DNA of 64,000 bases from a candidate division LCP-89 bacterium B3_LCP (GCA_005223185.1 NJBN01000012.1:45835-109834), one strand, 5' to 3'. Shown: positions 17,581-26,740, counted from the first letter of the stretch. Numbers and translations are program-made. Notes: generated from the letters alone by a model not told the origin.

Positions 17581-18195
17581 GTGAACCCAGTCTTCGTTAA
17601 AAGGGGAAAAGTACTCTTCCTGCTGAAGTCACCTGGCGATTTCATGAAGAGCATAAAAAAAGGAAAAATTCACCTAAGTGACGAACTTCTCGTTCGTGAG
17701 CAGGGGGGAGTGCAATGGATTCCCATTCAGGACATAGATCAGTTTAAATTCGAGGCTAACGAACCTAACGGTTCATCGACTTCAGCAGTTGTATCGAGTC
17801 CCGGTGACATTTTCGATCACGTCCGTCAGCCCGGATTTAATCTGTCGGCGTTCTGTTATGGCGCCTTCTGGTATTTTTTACATAAAATGCCTGCAATCGG
17901 AAGACGGAAATTGATAGTTACTATAATTCTCATGTTCACTGCTTTCGCTGGTGGGATTCTGCTGGAATTTACCCCGATTCCGATAACCTTGCTTTTGCTT
18001 GCAGTCTGGTCAATTTCAGCGCTACATTCCGCTTGGCGTGCAGATCACGATCTGAATCTCCTCCAGATAAAGCGCTTTCATCAAGAGACTACAACGCCTC
18101 ATGATGAAGGATCTGGTTTTGAACATATACCCCTTTCTGAAGATGATATCGTAGATCTCTACATTCCAACCCTGCGAGAGAAAATACTTAACTAA
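17581..18195 (+). CDS. DUF2628-like small membrane protein with N-terminal soluble domain
   Basis: A 204-residue protein. Residues 1-60 (GKIHLSDELLVREQGGVQWIPIQDI) resemble the GYF_2-like module that often precedes membrane domains in such proteins. Residues 85-105 (FNLSAFCYGAFWYFLHKM) are typical of the start of DUF2628: an aromatic membrane-entry segment, followed by two helices (about residues 112-128 and 131-147). The start is doubtful. GTG 17581 is the first start codon after an in-frame TAA at 17509, ATG 17644 would remove 21 residues, and no good SD precedes either. It ends 12 nt before the acyl-CoA dehydrogenase start, so co-transcription is likely. Function unknown. Confidence 0.65.
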   Translation: MNPVFVKRGKVLFLLKSPGDFMKSIKKGKIHLSDELLVREQGGVQWIPIQDIDQFKFEANEPNGSSTSAVVSSPGDIFDHVRQPGFNLSAFCYGAFWYFLHKMPAIGRRKLIVTIILMFTAFAGGILLEFTPIPITLLLLAVWSISALHSAWRADHDLNLLQIKRFHQETTTPHDEGSGFEHIPLSEDDIVDLYIPTLREKILN

Positions 18196-18207
18196 ATTAG
18201 TACCATT

Positions 18208-19344
18208 ATGATTAGCTTTACCTTTGACGAAGAACAGGAACTTCTCCGTCAGCAGGTGCGGCGCTTTGTTGACTCCGAAGTGATCCCCAACGCACGGGAA
18301 TGCGATGAATCAGGTAAATTCCCGCGACGTCTCTTTGAAAAGATGGGACAATTAGGTTTCTTCGCCTTGCGCTATCCTGAAGAGTTAGGAGGTTCCTCCG
18401 CTGGATCTATCACGCTATCCCTGATCTTGGAAGAAATCGCCAGAGGCGATTTAGCCCTGGCTGCCGCCTGTCAGATGCAAAGCCTGATGGGGACGGATTT
18501 CATTTACCGCTTTGGCAATAATGATCAGCATGAAAGATTCCTCAAACCCGCTATCCGCGGTGAAAAAATCGGCACGATCTGCATGACGGAACCGGACGCT
18601 GGTTCGGATCTGGGCGCCATCAAAACCACTGCCGTTAAAAAGGGTAAAGAGTGGGTAATTAATGGTCAGAAGAATTGGGTCACATTGGGACCACAAGCCG
18701 ATTTCTTCACCGTCGCCGCCAAAACCGATCCCGAAGCTGGTTTTAAGGGAATTGACATCTTCCTTGTTGAGAAGGATTCCCCCGGTTTCTCTTTAGGAAA
18801 ATCAATGCCAAAGTTGGGCACTAAGGCTGCCCCCAACACGGAACTCTACTTCGATGACTGCACTGTGCCTGAAGAAAATTTAATGGGAGAGCAGGGAACA
18901 GGGTTTGCGAACCTGAGCAAAATCTTAAACGAAATCAGAGTTCAGACTGGAGCGCTCTCGTTAGGCGTTGCCAGGGCTGCCTATGATGAGGCTGTCAAGT
19001 ATGCTGGGGAAAGAGCTGCTTTCGGTAGACCTATCCGCAAGTTTCAGGCTATAGCTTTTCATTTAGCCGAAATGGCTACCCTGATTGAAACTTCAAAGCT
19101 CCATGTGTATCGCACAGCCTGGATGATAGAGACAAACCAGACCTGTGTAAAGGAAGCTGCTATGGCAAAGTTAGTGGCTTCCGAAGCTGCTAACAGAATC
19201 ACTGATCTGGCGATGCGCATCTTCGCTGCTTACGGTTTTTCCATGGAATACGATGTGCAGCGTTATTTCAGAGATGCGCGTTTTCTTCTACTGGGTGGCG
19301 GTACTTCTGAGATCCTGCACGGCATAATTAATCGAGAATTGTGA
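18208..19344 (+). CDS. Acyl-CoA dehydrogenase
   Basis: A cytoplasmic FAD enzyme that introduces the 2,3-double bond into acyl-CoA and passes electrons to ETF. The 378 residues show all domains: the N-terminal helical part; the middle beta domain with CMTEPDAGSDLGAIKTTA and INGQKNWVTLG; and the C-terminal helical domain with RAAFGRPIRKFQAI and the C-terminal GGGTSEILHGIINREL. At the site where medium/short-chain enzymes carry the catalytic Glu (YEGT), this one has GGGT. This suggests the base is elsewhere, as in isovaleryl-CoA or long-chain types. No ETF or thiolase genes are nearby, so its substrate cannot be set. Confidence 0.9.
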   Translation: MISFTFDEEQELLRQQVRRFVDSEVIPNARECDESGKFPRRLFEKMGQLGFFALRYPEELGGSSAGSITLSLILEEIARGDLALAAACQMQSLMGTDFIYRFGNNDQHERFLKPAIRGEKIGTICMTEPDAGSDLGAIKTTAVKKGKEWVINGQKNWVTLGPQADFFTVAAKTDPEAGFKGIDIFLVEKDSPGFSLGKSMPKLGTKAAPNTELYFDDCTVPEENLMGEQGTGFANLSKILNEIRVQTGALSLGVARAAYDEAVKYAGERAAFGRPIRKFQAIAFHLAEMATLIETSKLHVYRTAWMIETNQTCVKEAAMAKLVASEAANRITDLAMRIFAAYGFSMEYDVQRYFRDARFLLLGGGTSEILHGIINREL

Positions 19345-19533
19345 TACTTTCGTTCCGCTTGAGCGGGACAGACATATTAACCTGGGAATTCACTTGTCCG
19401 CCAAAGGCTGATTCCCGCTATCTTCTTGTTATTGTCAGTGCCGCAGAGTCCCTGTACCCTGCGATTGAAATAGCCGCTGAATGCGGGGAGTCAGAGGCAC
19501 TGGTGATATATTAAATAACCTCAGGTATAGAGA
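19345..19533. repeat. Cluster of inverted repeats between acd and the PfkB gene
   Basis: Three palindromic units lie here. TTCCGCT/AGCGGGA sits just after the acd stop. A degenerate unit with GGGAAT near 19383 and ATTCCC near 19411 encloses CCGCCAAAGG. A 67-nt hairpin (19436-19502) has an outer stem CAGTGCC/GGCACTG and inner CCCTGC/GCGGGG pairing. TATATT at 19507-19512 could be a -10 box, but no matching -35 box was seen. Confidence 0.6.
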
Positions 19534-20433
19534 ATGAACGTAGGCATTATAGGTACCGCTAACCGGGATAAACTCATTCTGCCATCAGGCGCCAGAGTTG
19601 AATCATGGGGTGGGGTCATTTACAATATTTTGACCCTGTCACATTATATGGGACCCGATGAAAGAGTGCGCCCAATTTGTCCTTTGGGCGCAAACGCAAA
19701 GGATGTCTTTTTAGATCTGTTGAACCGGTTCAGCAACGTTGATGCGGGCGCAATCTTTCATTGTCCAGAGCCACACAATCGTGTTACGCTTGAATGTATC
19801 AGCCAGGAAGAGAAAAGAGAAAGTGCCCAGCTTACCCTGCCGCCTCTGCCCTTCGATCATATAAAACAGCACCTTTCAGAACTCGATTTCTTGTTGATTA
19901 ATTTCACCTCAGGGCGCGAAATCGAGAAGGATACACTCAGGCAGATTCGCGATTTCTTTAAGGGACCGATTTTGCTGGACGTTCACAGTCTCACTTTAGG
20001 TGATCCTGACGTCAAAGGGCGCAGGCGTCCTCAGGTGCTTCGAGATTGGCAGGAATGGCTTAAAGGAGTGGATTACGTTCAACTCACCATGTATGAAGCA
20101 GGCTGTATGACAGGGGAATCTTCCGCTTCGATATCGAACTTGGTGGATGTAGCTGACTGGCTTCTGATGAACGGAACTAAAGGGATTTTCGTAACTCGTG
20201 GTGAAGACGGAGCTTATTATTTTCACACAGACGATGATGGTATCTTGAAGGAAGAAATTCCACCATTCACTCTCCACACTGTTGTGGATACGACAGGATG
20301 TGGAGACGTTTTTTCATCAGCCTTGATCTACCACTATCTGAAGAGAAATGATATATTAAAAGCGTTGGAATTCGCCGTCAAAGCATCTGCTCTGAAAGCT
20401 ACGACCAGCGGCATTCAAGCCTGGCTTAAATAA
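19534..20433 (+). CDS. PfkB-family carbohydrate/nucleoside kinase
   Basis: A ribokinase-like enzyme that phosphorylates a sugar, nucleoside or related alcohol with ATP. The 299 residues start with MNVGIIGTANRD and a GG-type substrate site (SWGGVIYNI). They end with the family signature DTTGCGDVFSSALIYHYL (about residues 252-270), which holds the anion hole and catalytic Asp. The N-terminal substrate region is atypical, so neither ribokinase, fructokinase nor adenosine kinase can be named. An SDR follows after 46 nt. It is probably the first gene of a four-gene unit. Confidence 0.85.
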   Translation: MNVGIIGTANRDKLILPSGARVESWGGVIYNILTLSHYMGPDERVRPICPLGANAKDVFLDLLNRFSNVDAGAIFHCPEPHNRVTLECISQEEKRESAQLTLPPLPFDHIKQHLSELDFLLINFTSGREIEKDTLRQIRDFFKGPILLDVHSLTLGDPDVKGRRRPQVLRDWQEWLKGVDYVQLTMYEAGCMTGESSASISNLVDVADWLLMNGTKGIFVTRGEDGAYYFHTDDDGILKEEIPPFTLHTVVDTTGCGDVFSSALIYHYLKRNDILKALEFAVKASALKATTSGIQAWLK

Positions 20434-20479
20434 ACGTGCAGAGTGATTCCTTACGGATTTCGATTGAATGGGATGAAGA

Positions 20480-21271
20480 TTGTATCGGTTTTCAAATAAA
20501 ACAGTTCTGGTAACCGGAGCATCGTCGGGGATTGGCAGGCAGACTGCTTTAGACCTTAGCTCTAAGGGAGCGCGGCTCCTGCTCTGTGCTCGCCGGGAAA
20601 ACCTGCTTCAGGAGTTGGCTGACCAGATAAAATCCTCCGGAAATCATGCTGAAATCATCCCGTGCGACTTAACTATCCAAGAATCCCGTGATAAATTGAT
20701 CGGGAAGGTAACCTCTCTCTGCGGCTGCCCGGACGTTATTATAAATAATGCCGGCTACGGAAATTATCGTTCCTTTGCAGATGAATCACCCGCTGATATC
20801 GCTCGAATGATGGAGCTGAATTACATGGCTGCCGCACATATCATGTCAGCTTTCATCAATCCTATGTTACAGAGGCGTTCTGGCGTCATCGTAAACGTTT
20901 CCTCAGGTGCCGGGAAGGTTGCCATACCTTTTATGGCTTCATATTGCGCAACCAAGTTCGCTCTATGCGCTTTAACGGAAGCTGTATCGTATGAGATACG
21001 TGGCTCTGGTGTTACCATTCACCTGATTAATCCGGGACCAGTAAAAACCGAATTTTTCAATGCTGGTGTTTGGGAAGGTGACCATCCGGTTAAGTTAGCA
21101 AGCGCAGAGCAAGTCTCCCGAACAATTCAGGACGCTATTCACAAGAATCGCTTGATAAGTTACGTACCACCCAAAAGAGGATTAATGGTTTACGCGTACA
21201 ACCTGTTGGATCCTCTGGCGCGCAAAATCATGATCCGCAAAGTAAAGAGACACAAACGTTCAACCGCCTGA
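20480..21271 (+). CDS. Short-chain dehydrogenase/reductase
   Basis: A classical SDR of 263 residues. The NAD(P) motif TGASSGIG lies at residues 13-20, with ARR after strand 2 (NADP preference), NNAG near 90, and a catalytic Ser near 141 (VNVSSGAGKVAI). YCATKFA carries the Tyr and Lys. NPGPVKTEF follows. It resembles the DltE/YqjQ group of lipid- or fatty-acyl-linked SDRs, but the substrate is unknown. The PAS kinase gene begins 4 nt after its stop, so the two are co-translated or at least co-transcribed. Confidence 0.88.
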   Translation: MYRFSNKTVLVTGASSGIGRQTALDLSSKGARLLLCARRENLLQELADQIKSSGNHAEIIPCDLTIQESRDKLIGKVTSLCGCPDVIINNAGYGNYRSFADESPADIARMMELNYMAAAHIMSAFINPMLQRRSGVIVNVSSGAGKVAIPFMASYCATKFALCALTEAVSYEIRGSGVTIHLINPGPVKTEFFNAGVWEGDHPVKLASAEQVSRTIQDAIHKNRLISYVPPKRGLMVYAYNLLDPLARKIMIRKVKRHKRSTA

Positions 21272-21275
21272 AATC

Positions 21276-22433
21276 GTGTCAAATTGTTCCTCAAAAAAAG
21301 ACCCCGAAAAACGTCAAATTCCCAACCCGGTCATCGATTATCAGATAAACGAAGCCCAGGTTCGCATTCTGCGGCAGAGTTTCTTAGATTCTTCGGACGC
21401 CATAATGATTACGGACCGGGACGGCATCATCGTTGACGTTAACCCCGCTTTTACCGGGATTTACGGATACTCTGCGGAGGAAGCCATCGGAATGACACCA
21501 AGCCTTCTGCGCCACCCCCATCGAGATGCGGATCTCTATAAGGTGATGTGGCGCGGCATATTGGATCCCGAAGTGGGTTTCTGGCGAGGGGAAATCCTCA
21601 ATCGTTGCAAAGATGGAAGCGATATTCCGGTAATGCTGTCCATTACCCCGATAAGGGATGAAAACGGTGAAACCACGCATTACATGGGTTTGGCTATCGA
21701 TGTCACAGACAAAAAAGTCTTAGAAGATAAAGTTGAACGCCTCCGCCGCGAATACGGTTTCTTCATCAGGCATGAACTGCGCAACTTGCTTGCTGCGATC
21801 ATCGGTTACCACGAAATGGCTTTAACCCTGGCAGAACCTGTCCCTCCTAAACTGAATAAATACCTCTCTTCGGCTAGAGATGCTGGTTTAGCGACCTTGA
21901 AGATCGTGGATATGCTGAGGGATCTGGATTATTATGAAACTGGCAGAGTGAAAATCGAGAAGCAGAAGGTAAGATTAGGTGATGTAGTTCAAAACGCAGT
22001 TGAGCATCTTCGTCCTCTGGCGCAATCTGTTGATATTGAGGTGAAAGTCCGCGTAGATACCGATTCCGATACTGTGAGTGTTGACACTCCTAAGATGGAA
22101 TCAGTATTTGTCAACTTACTTAAAAATGCAATTGAACACATTTCCGGGATCCCGGATGAGGTTGTGAGAGTTCGTTTATATGAGGAGGGGAAATTCTTAG
22201 CCGTTTCAGTGAACAATGGCGGCGAACCGATTCCGCCTGAAAGGCTCATCACTTTCTTCGAACGATTCAACACGACCAAAAAGAACATAGGTGGTACGGG
22301 TTTAGGGACCACCTTTGCTGAACTTATCACCAGGGCACATGACGGTAAAATCAGCGTGAAATCATCCGCTGAAGAAGGCACCACCGTGACCGTGATGATC
22401 CCGGGGCAAAAATCTCATTTAATTAAGACCTAA
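21276..22433 (+). CDS. PAS-domain sensor histidine kinase
   Basis: A soluble 385-residue sensor kinase without transmembrane segments. A PAS domain (about residues 33-150; DAIMITDRDGIIVDVNPAFTGIYGYSAEE) with its PAC tail precedes a short coiled coil. The HisKA-like H-box is FFIRHELRNLLAAIIGY (His near 167), and a HATPase_c domain follows with N-box LLKNAIEH, FFERFNTTKKNIGGTGLGT and a terminal GTTVTVMIPG. It senses a cytoplasmic signal. No response regulator is adjacent, so it is an orphan kinase here. The start is GTG at 21276, forced by closeness to the SDR stop. Confidence 0.9.
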   Translation: MSNCSSKKDPEKRQIPNPVIDYQINEAQVRILRQSFLDSSDAIMITDRDGIIVDVNPAFTGIYGYSAEEAIGMTPSLLRHPHRDADLYKVMWRGILDPEVGFWRGEILNRCKDGSDIPVMLSITPIRDENGETTHYMGLAIDVTDKKVLEDKVERLRREYGFFIRHELRNLLAAIIGYHEMALTLAEPVPPKLNKYLSSARDAGLATLKIVDMLRDLDYYETGRVKIEKQKVRLGDVVQNAVEHLRPLAQSVDIEVKVRVDTDSDTVSVDTPKMESVFVNLLKNAIEHISGIPDEVVRVRLYEEGKFLAVSVNNGGEPIPPERLITFFERFNTTKKNIGGTGLGTTFAELITRAHDGKISVKSSAEEGTTVTVMIPGQKSHLIKT

Positions 22434-22459
22434 TAACATATATCATAAGGATTGTAAAG

Positions 22460-22852
22460 ATGAGAAGGTACTTAATTTCTTTTATCTTATTGGCAGCGCT
22501 GACTGTTTCATTGATGCAGGGATGTGCTGGCACACGTAAAGCTGAACAGGTAAAATTGCGAGCACAACGCGTTCAAGCGACCTTAACGGACATAGCTGAA
22601 GCGCTGGAAAAATATCAACAGGATAAGGGCTATTTCCCCAAAGGAATGGCAACCTTGCGCAATGCACGTTATCTTTCAATAATGCCTGATCTGGAACGAG
22701 AATGGAAATTTGAGTATTTCACCGATGGCGGGAATGTCATGATGGTGGAGGCTGTCAGCAGGTCTTCCATGCCGGACGGCAGCGGACACAGAATCACCTA
22801 CCGCGTCCCCAGTGACGTGTGGGAAGGCTACGGCATCACCGAATTTCCGTAA
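22460..22852 (+). CDS. Small lipoprotein with pseudopilin-like C-terminal region
   Basis: A 130-residue exported protein. The signal peptide MRRYLISFILLAALTVSLMQGC ends at Cys22, a probable lipidation site. Residues 30-60 form an amphipathic helix (TLTDIAEALEKYQQDKGYFP) like the helix-to-loop start of type II secretion pseudopilins and DUF-type GspG relatives, followed by a small beta region. Cellular role is unknown; outer-membrane or inner-membrane anchoring in the periplasm is likely. It lies 26 nt after the kinase and may belong to the same transcript. Confidence 0.7.
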   Translation: MRRYLISFILLAALTVSLMQGCAGTRKAEQVKLRAQRVQATLTDIAEALEKYQQDKGYFPKGMATLRNARYLSIMPDLEREWKFEYFTDGGNVMMVEAVSRSSMPDGSGHRITYRVPSDVWEGYGITEFP

Positions 22853-22942
22853 GAAGATATCCGCTTAGTTAGCGAATCCTTTTTATGATCCGTGCATCTA
22901 ATTTACTGTTGAACAAAATAACTCTAAGAGGAACTGGATAAC

Positions 22943-23140
22943 ATGCCCATTTTTGAATATCACTGCCCCGACTGCAGAACTGATTTTGAGGAATTACGCA
23001 CTCTCGCGAAACGAGATGACATTGCCGTCTGCCCAAATTGTAAAAGCAGACGTACAGAGAGAAAAGTATCCACTTTTTCTGCTTCAGGATTTGGTAACAG
23101 CGGTGGTTCTTCATGCGTTCCCGGTGGCGGCTTCACATGA
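22943..23140 (+). CDS. FmdB-family zinc-ribbon protein
   Basis: A 65-residue protein. The start MPIFEYHCPDC is followed by VCPNCKS, giving two CxxC knuckles (Cys8/11 and Cys31/34) of the FmdB regulatory zinc ribbon, and a Gly/Ser-rich tail ends in CVPGGGFT. FmdB-like proteins are widespread and were named for a formamidase operon; a regulatory or chaperone role is inferred only. AGAGGA precedes the ATG. A strong terminator follows 42 nt after the stop. Confidence 0.87.
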   Translation: MPIFEYHCPDCRTDFEELRTLAKRDDIAVCPNCKSRRTERKVSTFSASGFGNSGGSSCVPGGGFT

Positions 23141-23181
23141 GGTTAATTCACTGGTGAGCCGGAGGCTCGTAAGATTTAAGA

Positions 23182-23213
23182 AACAAACCCCGAATTCAGG
23201 TTCGGGGTTTGTT
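23182..23213. terminator. Bidirectional terminator between fmdB and thiD
   Basis: AACAAACCCCGAA (23182-23194) and TTCGGGGTTTGTT (23201-23213) form a perfect 13-bp stem with a 6-nt loop between convergent genes. Confidence 0.85.
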
Positions 23214-23239
23214 ATATGGACATTAATAAATACCGAATA

Positions 23240-23267
23240 GGTAGCGCGGGGGCTTGCCCCCGCTTGA
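23240..23267. repeat. REP-like palindrome GGTAGCGCGGGGG
   Basis: GCGGGGG (23246-23252) pairs with CCCCCGC (23257-23263) around CTTG. The left flank GGTAGCGCGGGG recurs at 750-761, beside the prfB start. It is a likely dispersed intergenic element. Confidence 0.6.
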
Positions 23268-23273
23268 AAAGGA

Positions 23274-24056
23274 TCACAATTCCAAAAACCCAACCCCCCC
23301 ATCCCGACCCGTAGAGTATGCCGATTTGATGGCATCATTAACAGCACAGATTGCGAATTCTACTCCTGCCTTCGGATCGTTTTTCTGCATCAGTCCGATG
23401 GCTGCCAACGTTGAAAGTGCGCAGCCGGTGCCTCTGAGGTTCAAATGGGTGTGATGTCTTTCGTGTGGATATTCATTCACAGTTCCTTGGTCAACGAAAA
23501 TATCAACTAACTGATCCTGTAGATGCCCTCCTTTAAGTAACACCGAACACCTCCATTTCTCTGATAACGCCAACGCTGCTTTAATTGCTTCCTCTTTGGT
23601 CTGAATATCACTCTTATTGAACCAGGCAGCTTCATCTGCATTGGGAGTTACCAGAGTGCAGTGCGGTATCAGTTCGCCTTCGATAAGATCCACTGCTTCC
23701 GGCAGGATGAGATCACCGCGACTCGAAGATTTTATTACAGGATCGAGTACAACAGGGCACTCTTTATGGGAGATAAAATCAGTTACAGCTTCGACCACAT
23801 CCGGTGAATACAACATCCCAATCTTTATCGCCCCTATTTCGAATTCCCTCTCAACTATGCCAAGTTCTTTTCCCACAAATTCTGCTGGCAGGGGAATAAC
23901 TTCTAAAAGCTGGTTAGCCCCCTGAGCTGCGACTGAAGTGAGTACCACCAGAGGGTGAAACCCTTGCGACCTGATAACCGCTGCATCTGTTAGAATGCCG
24001 GCTCCACCCGTGGGGTCAAATCCGGCAATACTTAACACTGCTTGCTTTTGCTTCAT
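23274..24056 (-). CDS. thiD: Hydroxymethylpyrimidine (phosphate) kinase
   Basis: A ribokinase-fold enzyme that phosphorylates HMP and HMP-P for thiamine synthesis or salvage. The 260 residues show SIAGFDPTGGAGILTDA (substrate site), VLDPVIKSSS, TPNADEA, and the anion-hole motif NLRGTGCALSTLAA near residue 222. It lies 3 nt downstream of thiL, and both are the last genes of a pdxA-ctpA-thiL-thiD run. No thiC or thiE is in the window. Bifunctional ThiD-ThiE fusions exist, but this one is kinase-only. Confidence 0.93.
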   Translation of the reverse strand: MKQKQAVLSIAGFDPTGGAGILTDAAVIRSQGFHPLVVLTSVAAQGANQLLEVIPLPAEFVGKELGIVEREFEIGAIKIGMLYSPDVVEAVTDFISHKECPVVLDPVIKSSSRGDLILPEAVDLIEGELIPHCTLVTPNADEAAWFNKSDIQTKEEAIKAALALSEKWRCSVLLKGGHLQDQLVDIFVDQGTVNEYPHERHHTHLNLRGTGCALSTLAAIGLMQKNDPKAGVEFAICAVNDAIKSAYSTGRDGGVGFLEL

Positions 24057-24059
24057 ATC

Positions 24060-25049
24060 CTATTTAAAGTGATCGTGAGCTGTCGGATTTATCTCATCGA
24101 TGCTACCATTCCTTCGTTTTAAACGCAATCCTGAATCCTTAGTGATCGTACCGATAGCGTAGATAGTCCTACCCAACTTCCTACTGACTGCACTTGCGAA
24201 AGAATCGAAATCCTGCTCCCCGGTGCATCCCAGTAACCGGTAATCCTCCCCGCCGTACAGAGCCATCTGTGTTGTATCCCACTCTTCAGCAATGGCAATA
24301 GATTGCAGAGTTTCGCTGATTGGTAAATCCGCCTCAACCAGCACAGCCCCTGCATCAGATGCCTTTAAGATATGCCCCAAATCACCCGCTAATCCATCGG
24401 AAATGTCGATCATTGCGGTAGTTTGAGCGGATTCTGCACACAATAGCCCCAGTTCAATTTCCGGATGTGGTTCTGAGAATGCGGAAATCAAATCTGTGCA
24501 CCCTTTGTTTTCTGAATTATTCTGAAGACATCTTAAACCCGCCGCAGCGTCGCCTAAGTAACTAGATACCCAAATTACATCACCGGGATTGGCGCCCTTC
24601 CTTCTGATTACATGATCTTCGTGCACTATTCCATTTAGGGATACCGCTATCAGTAAATCATTTTTAGAAAGAGACAGATCACCGCCGATAAGATCGACTT
24701 CGTGTATGTCCGCCAAAGCCTTAAAGCCATCACGAAGACCGATGATGCTTTCTTCTGACCATTTTTGAGGAATCGCCAACGACAGGTGTGCGTGCTTAGG
24801 TTTCCCTCCCATAGCTGCAATATCAGAGAGATTTACTGCTAAGGACTTCCAACCCAATTGATAGGCATTACCCCATTCACGGCGAAAATGAACGTTTTCA
24901 ACTAAGATGTCGGTGGTTTGTAGTAGAAGTGTGCCTTCGGTGGGTTCAATTATCACAGCGGATGAGTCGTCGCCCGGAGGAATCTTCACGTCCTGTTTGA
25001 ACTTCCAGCCTTGGATAAGTCTATCTATTAGCTCGAATTCGCCCTTCAT
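24060..25049 (-). CDS. thiL: Thiamine-monophosphate kinase
   Basis: It phosphorylates thiamine monophosphate to the active cofactor thiamine diphosphate. The 329 residues follow the PurM/HypE fold: GELI..L start, the metal site GDDSSAV (about residues 25-31), SLAVNLSDIAAMGGKP, GGDLS, and MIDISDGLAGDLGHI with GGEDY near residue 266. The start overlaps the ctpA stop by 4 nt (ATGA type), so translation is coupled. Adjacent thiD gives a small thiamine module. Confidence 0.94.
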   Translation of the reverse strand: MKGEFELIDRLIQGWKFKQDVKIPPGDDSSAVIIEPTEGTLLLQTTDILVENVHFRREWGNAYQLGWKSLAVNLSDIAAMGGKPKHAHLSLAIPQKWSEESIIGLRDGFKALADIHEVDLIGGDLSLSKNDLLIAVSLNGIVHEDHVIRRKGANPGDVIWVSSYLGDAAAGLRCLQNNSENKGCTDLISAFSEPHPEIELGLLCAESAQTTAMIDISDGLAGDLGHILKASDAGAVLVEADLPISETLQSIAIAEEWDTTQMALYGGEDYRLLGCTGEQDFDSFASAVSRKLGRTIYAIGTITKDSGLRLKRRNGSIDEINPTAHDHFK

Positions 25050-26740
25050 TCTGCTTCACGAAGTACGTGTCCCGGTCCGGTTAGTAATTCGGAGTAGAGT
25101 TCCTGGTTTGCCAATAGTTCGAAAGCTTTCTGTAATTGCGGATCGCCCTTTAAACTTGCCAGGGTTCTGCCCCGCTTGCCATCCTGCAAACCAGCCATCT
25201 CTACCGCCAGTCGAAAGGAAATGTAGTCGGTATGATCCCTAAAGTGGTCAGGCTGTGCTGCTTTAATCTCATTCCTTAGTTCGACTAAGTTGGTTACTAT
25301 GCTTCCCTCTATCAGCGTGTCATCTTCTGCAGTCGAAATTAATTCATCCAATCTGTTGGCAAAATCGTCCTGGGATTTAAAGTCTTTCTCCTGTATATAT
25401 TCCTGAAACTCACCCAAGATATCATCCGTTATTTCAATGTGACCTTCATCGGTATGTTCAGAAAGATAATTAGCACAGAAATCATAGAAGTATCCGGTGC
25501 GTACCAAATCAGTTTCATATCTGTCCAGCCGCGGTATCTCAACTTCGATATCAGGGTTGATACCGCCACTTCCGAATACCGTTCTACCGGATCGGGTATA
25601 ATACCTCTCTTCTAAGTCAGGTCCTTCCTGCGTGGGAATTTCCTGTAAAATGACGTCATTCTCTTCATCGAAGTAATCCAGTTTCTGAATCAACCGCCCG
25701 GAAGGAGTGTAATACCGCGCTGTGGTTATCTTCAGCGATCGTCCATCTTTGAAATCAACCAGTGTTTGCACTAATCCCTTGCCGAATGTGGTCTGCCCCA
25801 CAATAGCAGCTCTATCCAGATCCTGCAGAGCGCCGGACACTATTTCCGATGCTGATGCAGAACCTTGATCTACCAAAACGACCATAGATATTTCCGGACA
25901 GACAGGTTCTAATTGTGAAGTGTATTTCCGTTGTGCCATCTTGTGGCGTCCCTGTGTGCTGACAATCTCCTCACCCTTGGGAATAAAATTCTGTGCTACT
26001 TCCACAGCAGCCGGAAGTAAACCACCCGGATTATGGCGCAAATCCAGAATTAAACTCGTCATCCCCTCATCTTTTAGTTTATTCAAAGCCTTGTGTATTT
26101 CCCCGCCAGCGTTTCTGGAAAAGCGCGTGAGACGAACATAACCAACTCCATCTTGAAGGATACCAGCGTAGGAAACGTCCGTGATTTTTATTATCGCACG
26201 TTCTAAAGTAAAAGGAATGGGATCCGCCACGCCGATCCGTTCTATATTTATATCTACGTCAGTTCCAGCTTTTCCCCTCAATAAATCCGCCGCATCCTTG
26301 GTGGTAAAACCGGCTGTGGATTGCCCTTCGATCTCGATGATCTTATCACCCGGACGAATGCCCAGTCTTTTTGCTGGCGAATCCTCAATTGGTGAAATGA
26401 CAGTCAGAACCTTGTCCTTGCCACGTATCCCGATCTCTATTCCAATGCCACCGTATTTGCCGGCTGACATGATCTGCAGGTTATCGGTCGTCTCTTCGTC
26501 CAAAAATACGGTATAAGGATCTAAAGTATTCAGCATCCCTTCAATTCCAGCGCGCATGAACTCCTGCGGATCTATATCATCCACGTAGCGCGAGCTGATC
26601 TCGCGGTAAACAGCGCCGAAAAGCCCGATATTCTCCTTGATGTTGAGATAAAGATCTGCTTGTCCGTCGGAGTTTGAAGCATTTGTCTGCAGCGTAATTA
26701 TACACGAAAGTATGAAAGCAAGTATCATCAGCTTACGCAT
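25046..26740 (-). CDS. ctpA: S41-family C-terminal processing peptidase (CtpA/Prc type)
   Basis: A periplasmic carboxyl-terminal processing protease. Start ATG 26740 is chosen because GAGG on the minus strand precedes it and a signal peptide (MRKLMILAFILSCIITLQTNAS) begins there. A further in-frame ATG at 26764 lacks an SD. Domain order: signal, helical N-domain, PDZ (about residues 88-175, GIEIGIRG..IRPGDKI), then the S41 core with LDLRHNPGG, the catalytic Ser near residue 296 in GSASASEI and Lys near residue 321 in TFGKGLVQ. A 170-residue C-terminal extension lacks known motifs. It processes or degrades exported proteins. It starts 32 nt after pdxA ends. Confidence 0.9.
   Translation of the reverse strand: MRKLMILAFILSCIITLQTNASNSDGQADLYLNIKENIGLFGAVYREISSRYVDDIDPQEFMRAGIEGMLNTLDPYTVFLDEETTDNLQIMSAGKYGGIGIEIGIRGKDKVLTVISPIEDSPAKRLGIRPGDKIIEIEGQSTAGFTTKDAADLLRGKAGTDVDINIERIGVADPIPFTLERAIIKITDVSYAGILQDGVGYVRLTRFSRNAGGEIHKALNKLKDEGMTSLILDLRHNPGGLLPAAVEVAQNFIPKGEEIVSTQGRHKMAQRKYTSQLEPVCPEISMVVLVDQGSASASEIVSGALQDLDRAAIVGQTTFGKGLVQTLVDFKDGRSLKITTARYYTPSGRLIQKLDYFDEENDVILQEIPTQEGPDLEERYYTRSGRTVFGSGGINPDIEVEIPRLDRYETDLVRTGYFYDFCANYLSEHTDEGHIEITDDILGEFQEYIQEKDFKSQDDFANRLDELISTAEDDTLIEGSIVTNLVELRNEIKAAQPDHFRDHTDYISFRLAVEMAGLQDGKRGRTLASLKGDPQLQKAFELLANQELYSELLTGPGHVLREAE

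Noticed and set aside
17331-17654. 107-codon minus-strand open frame in the 17.3-17.6 kb gap
   Set aside because: No promoter or SD, no recognisable motif, and the opposite strand has a better coding pattern.
19436-19502. 67-nt hairpin with a 7-bp outer stem that looked like a tRNA acceptor stem
   Set aside because: No D arm, anticodon arm or TTC-type T loop can be drawn; kept as an inverted repeat.
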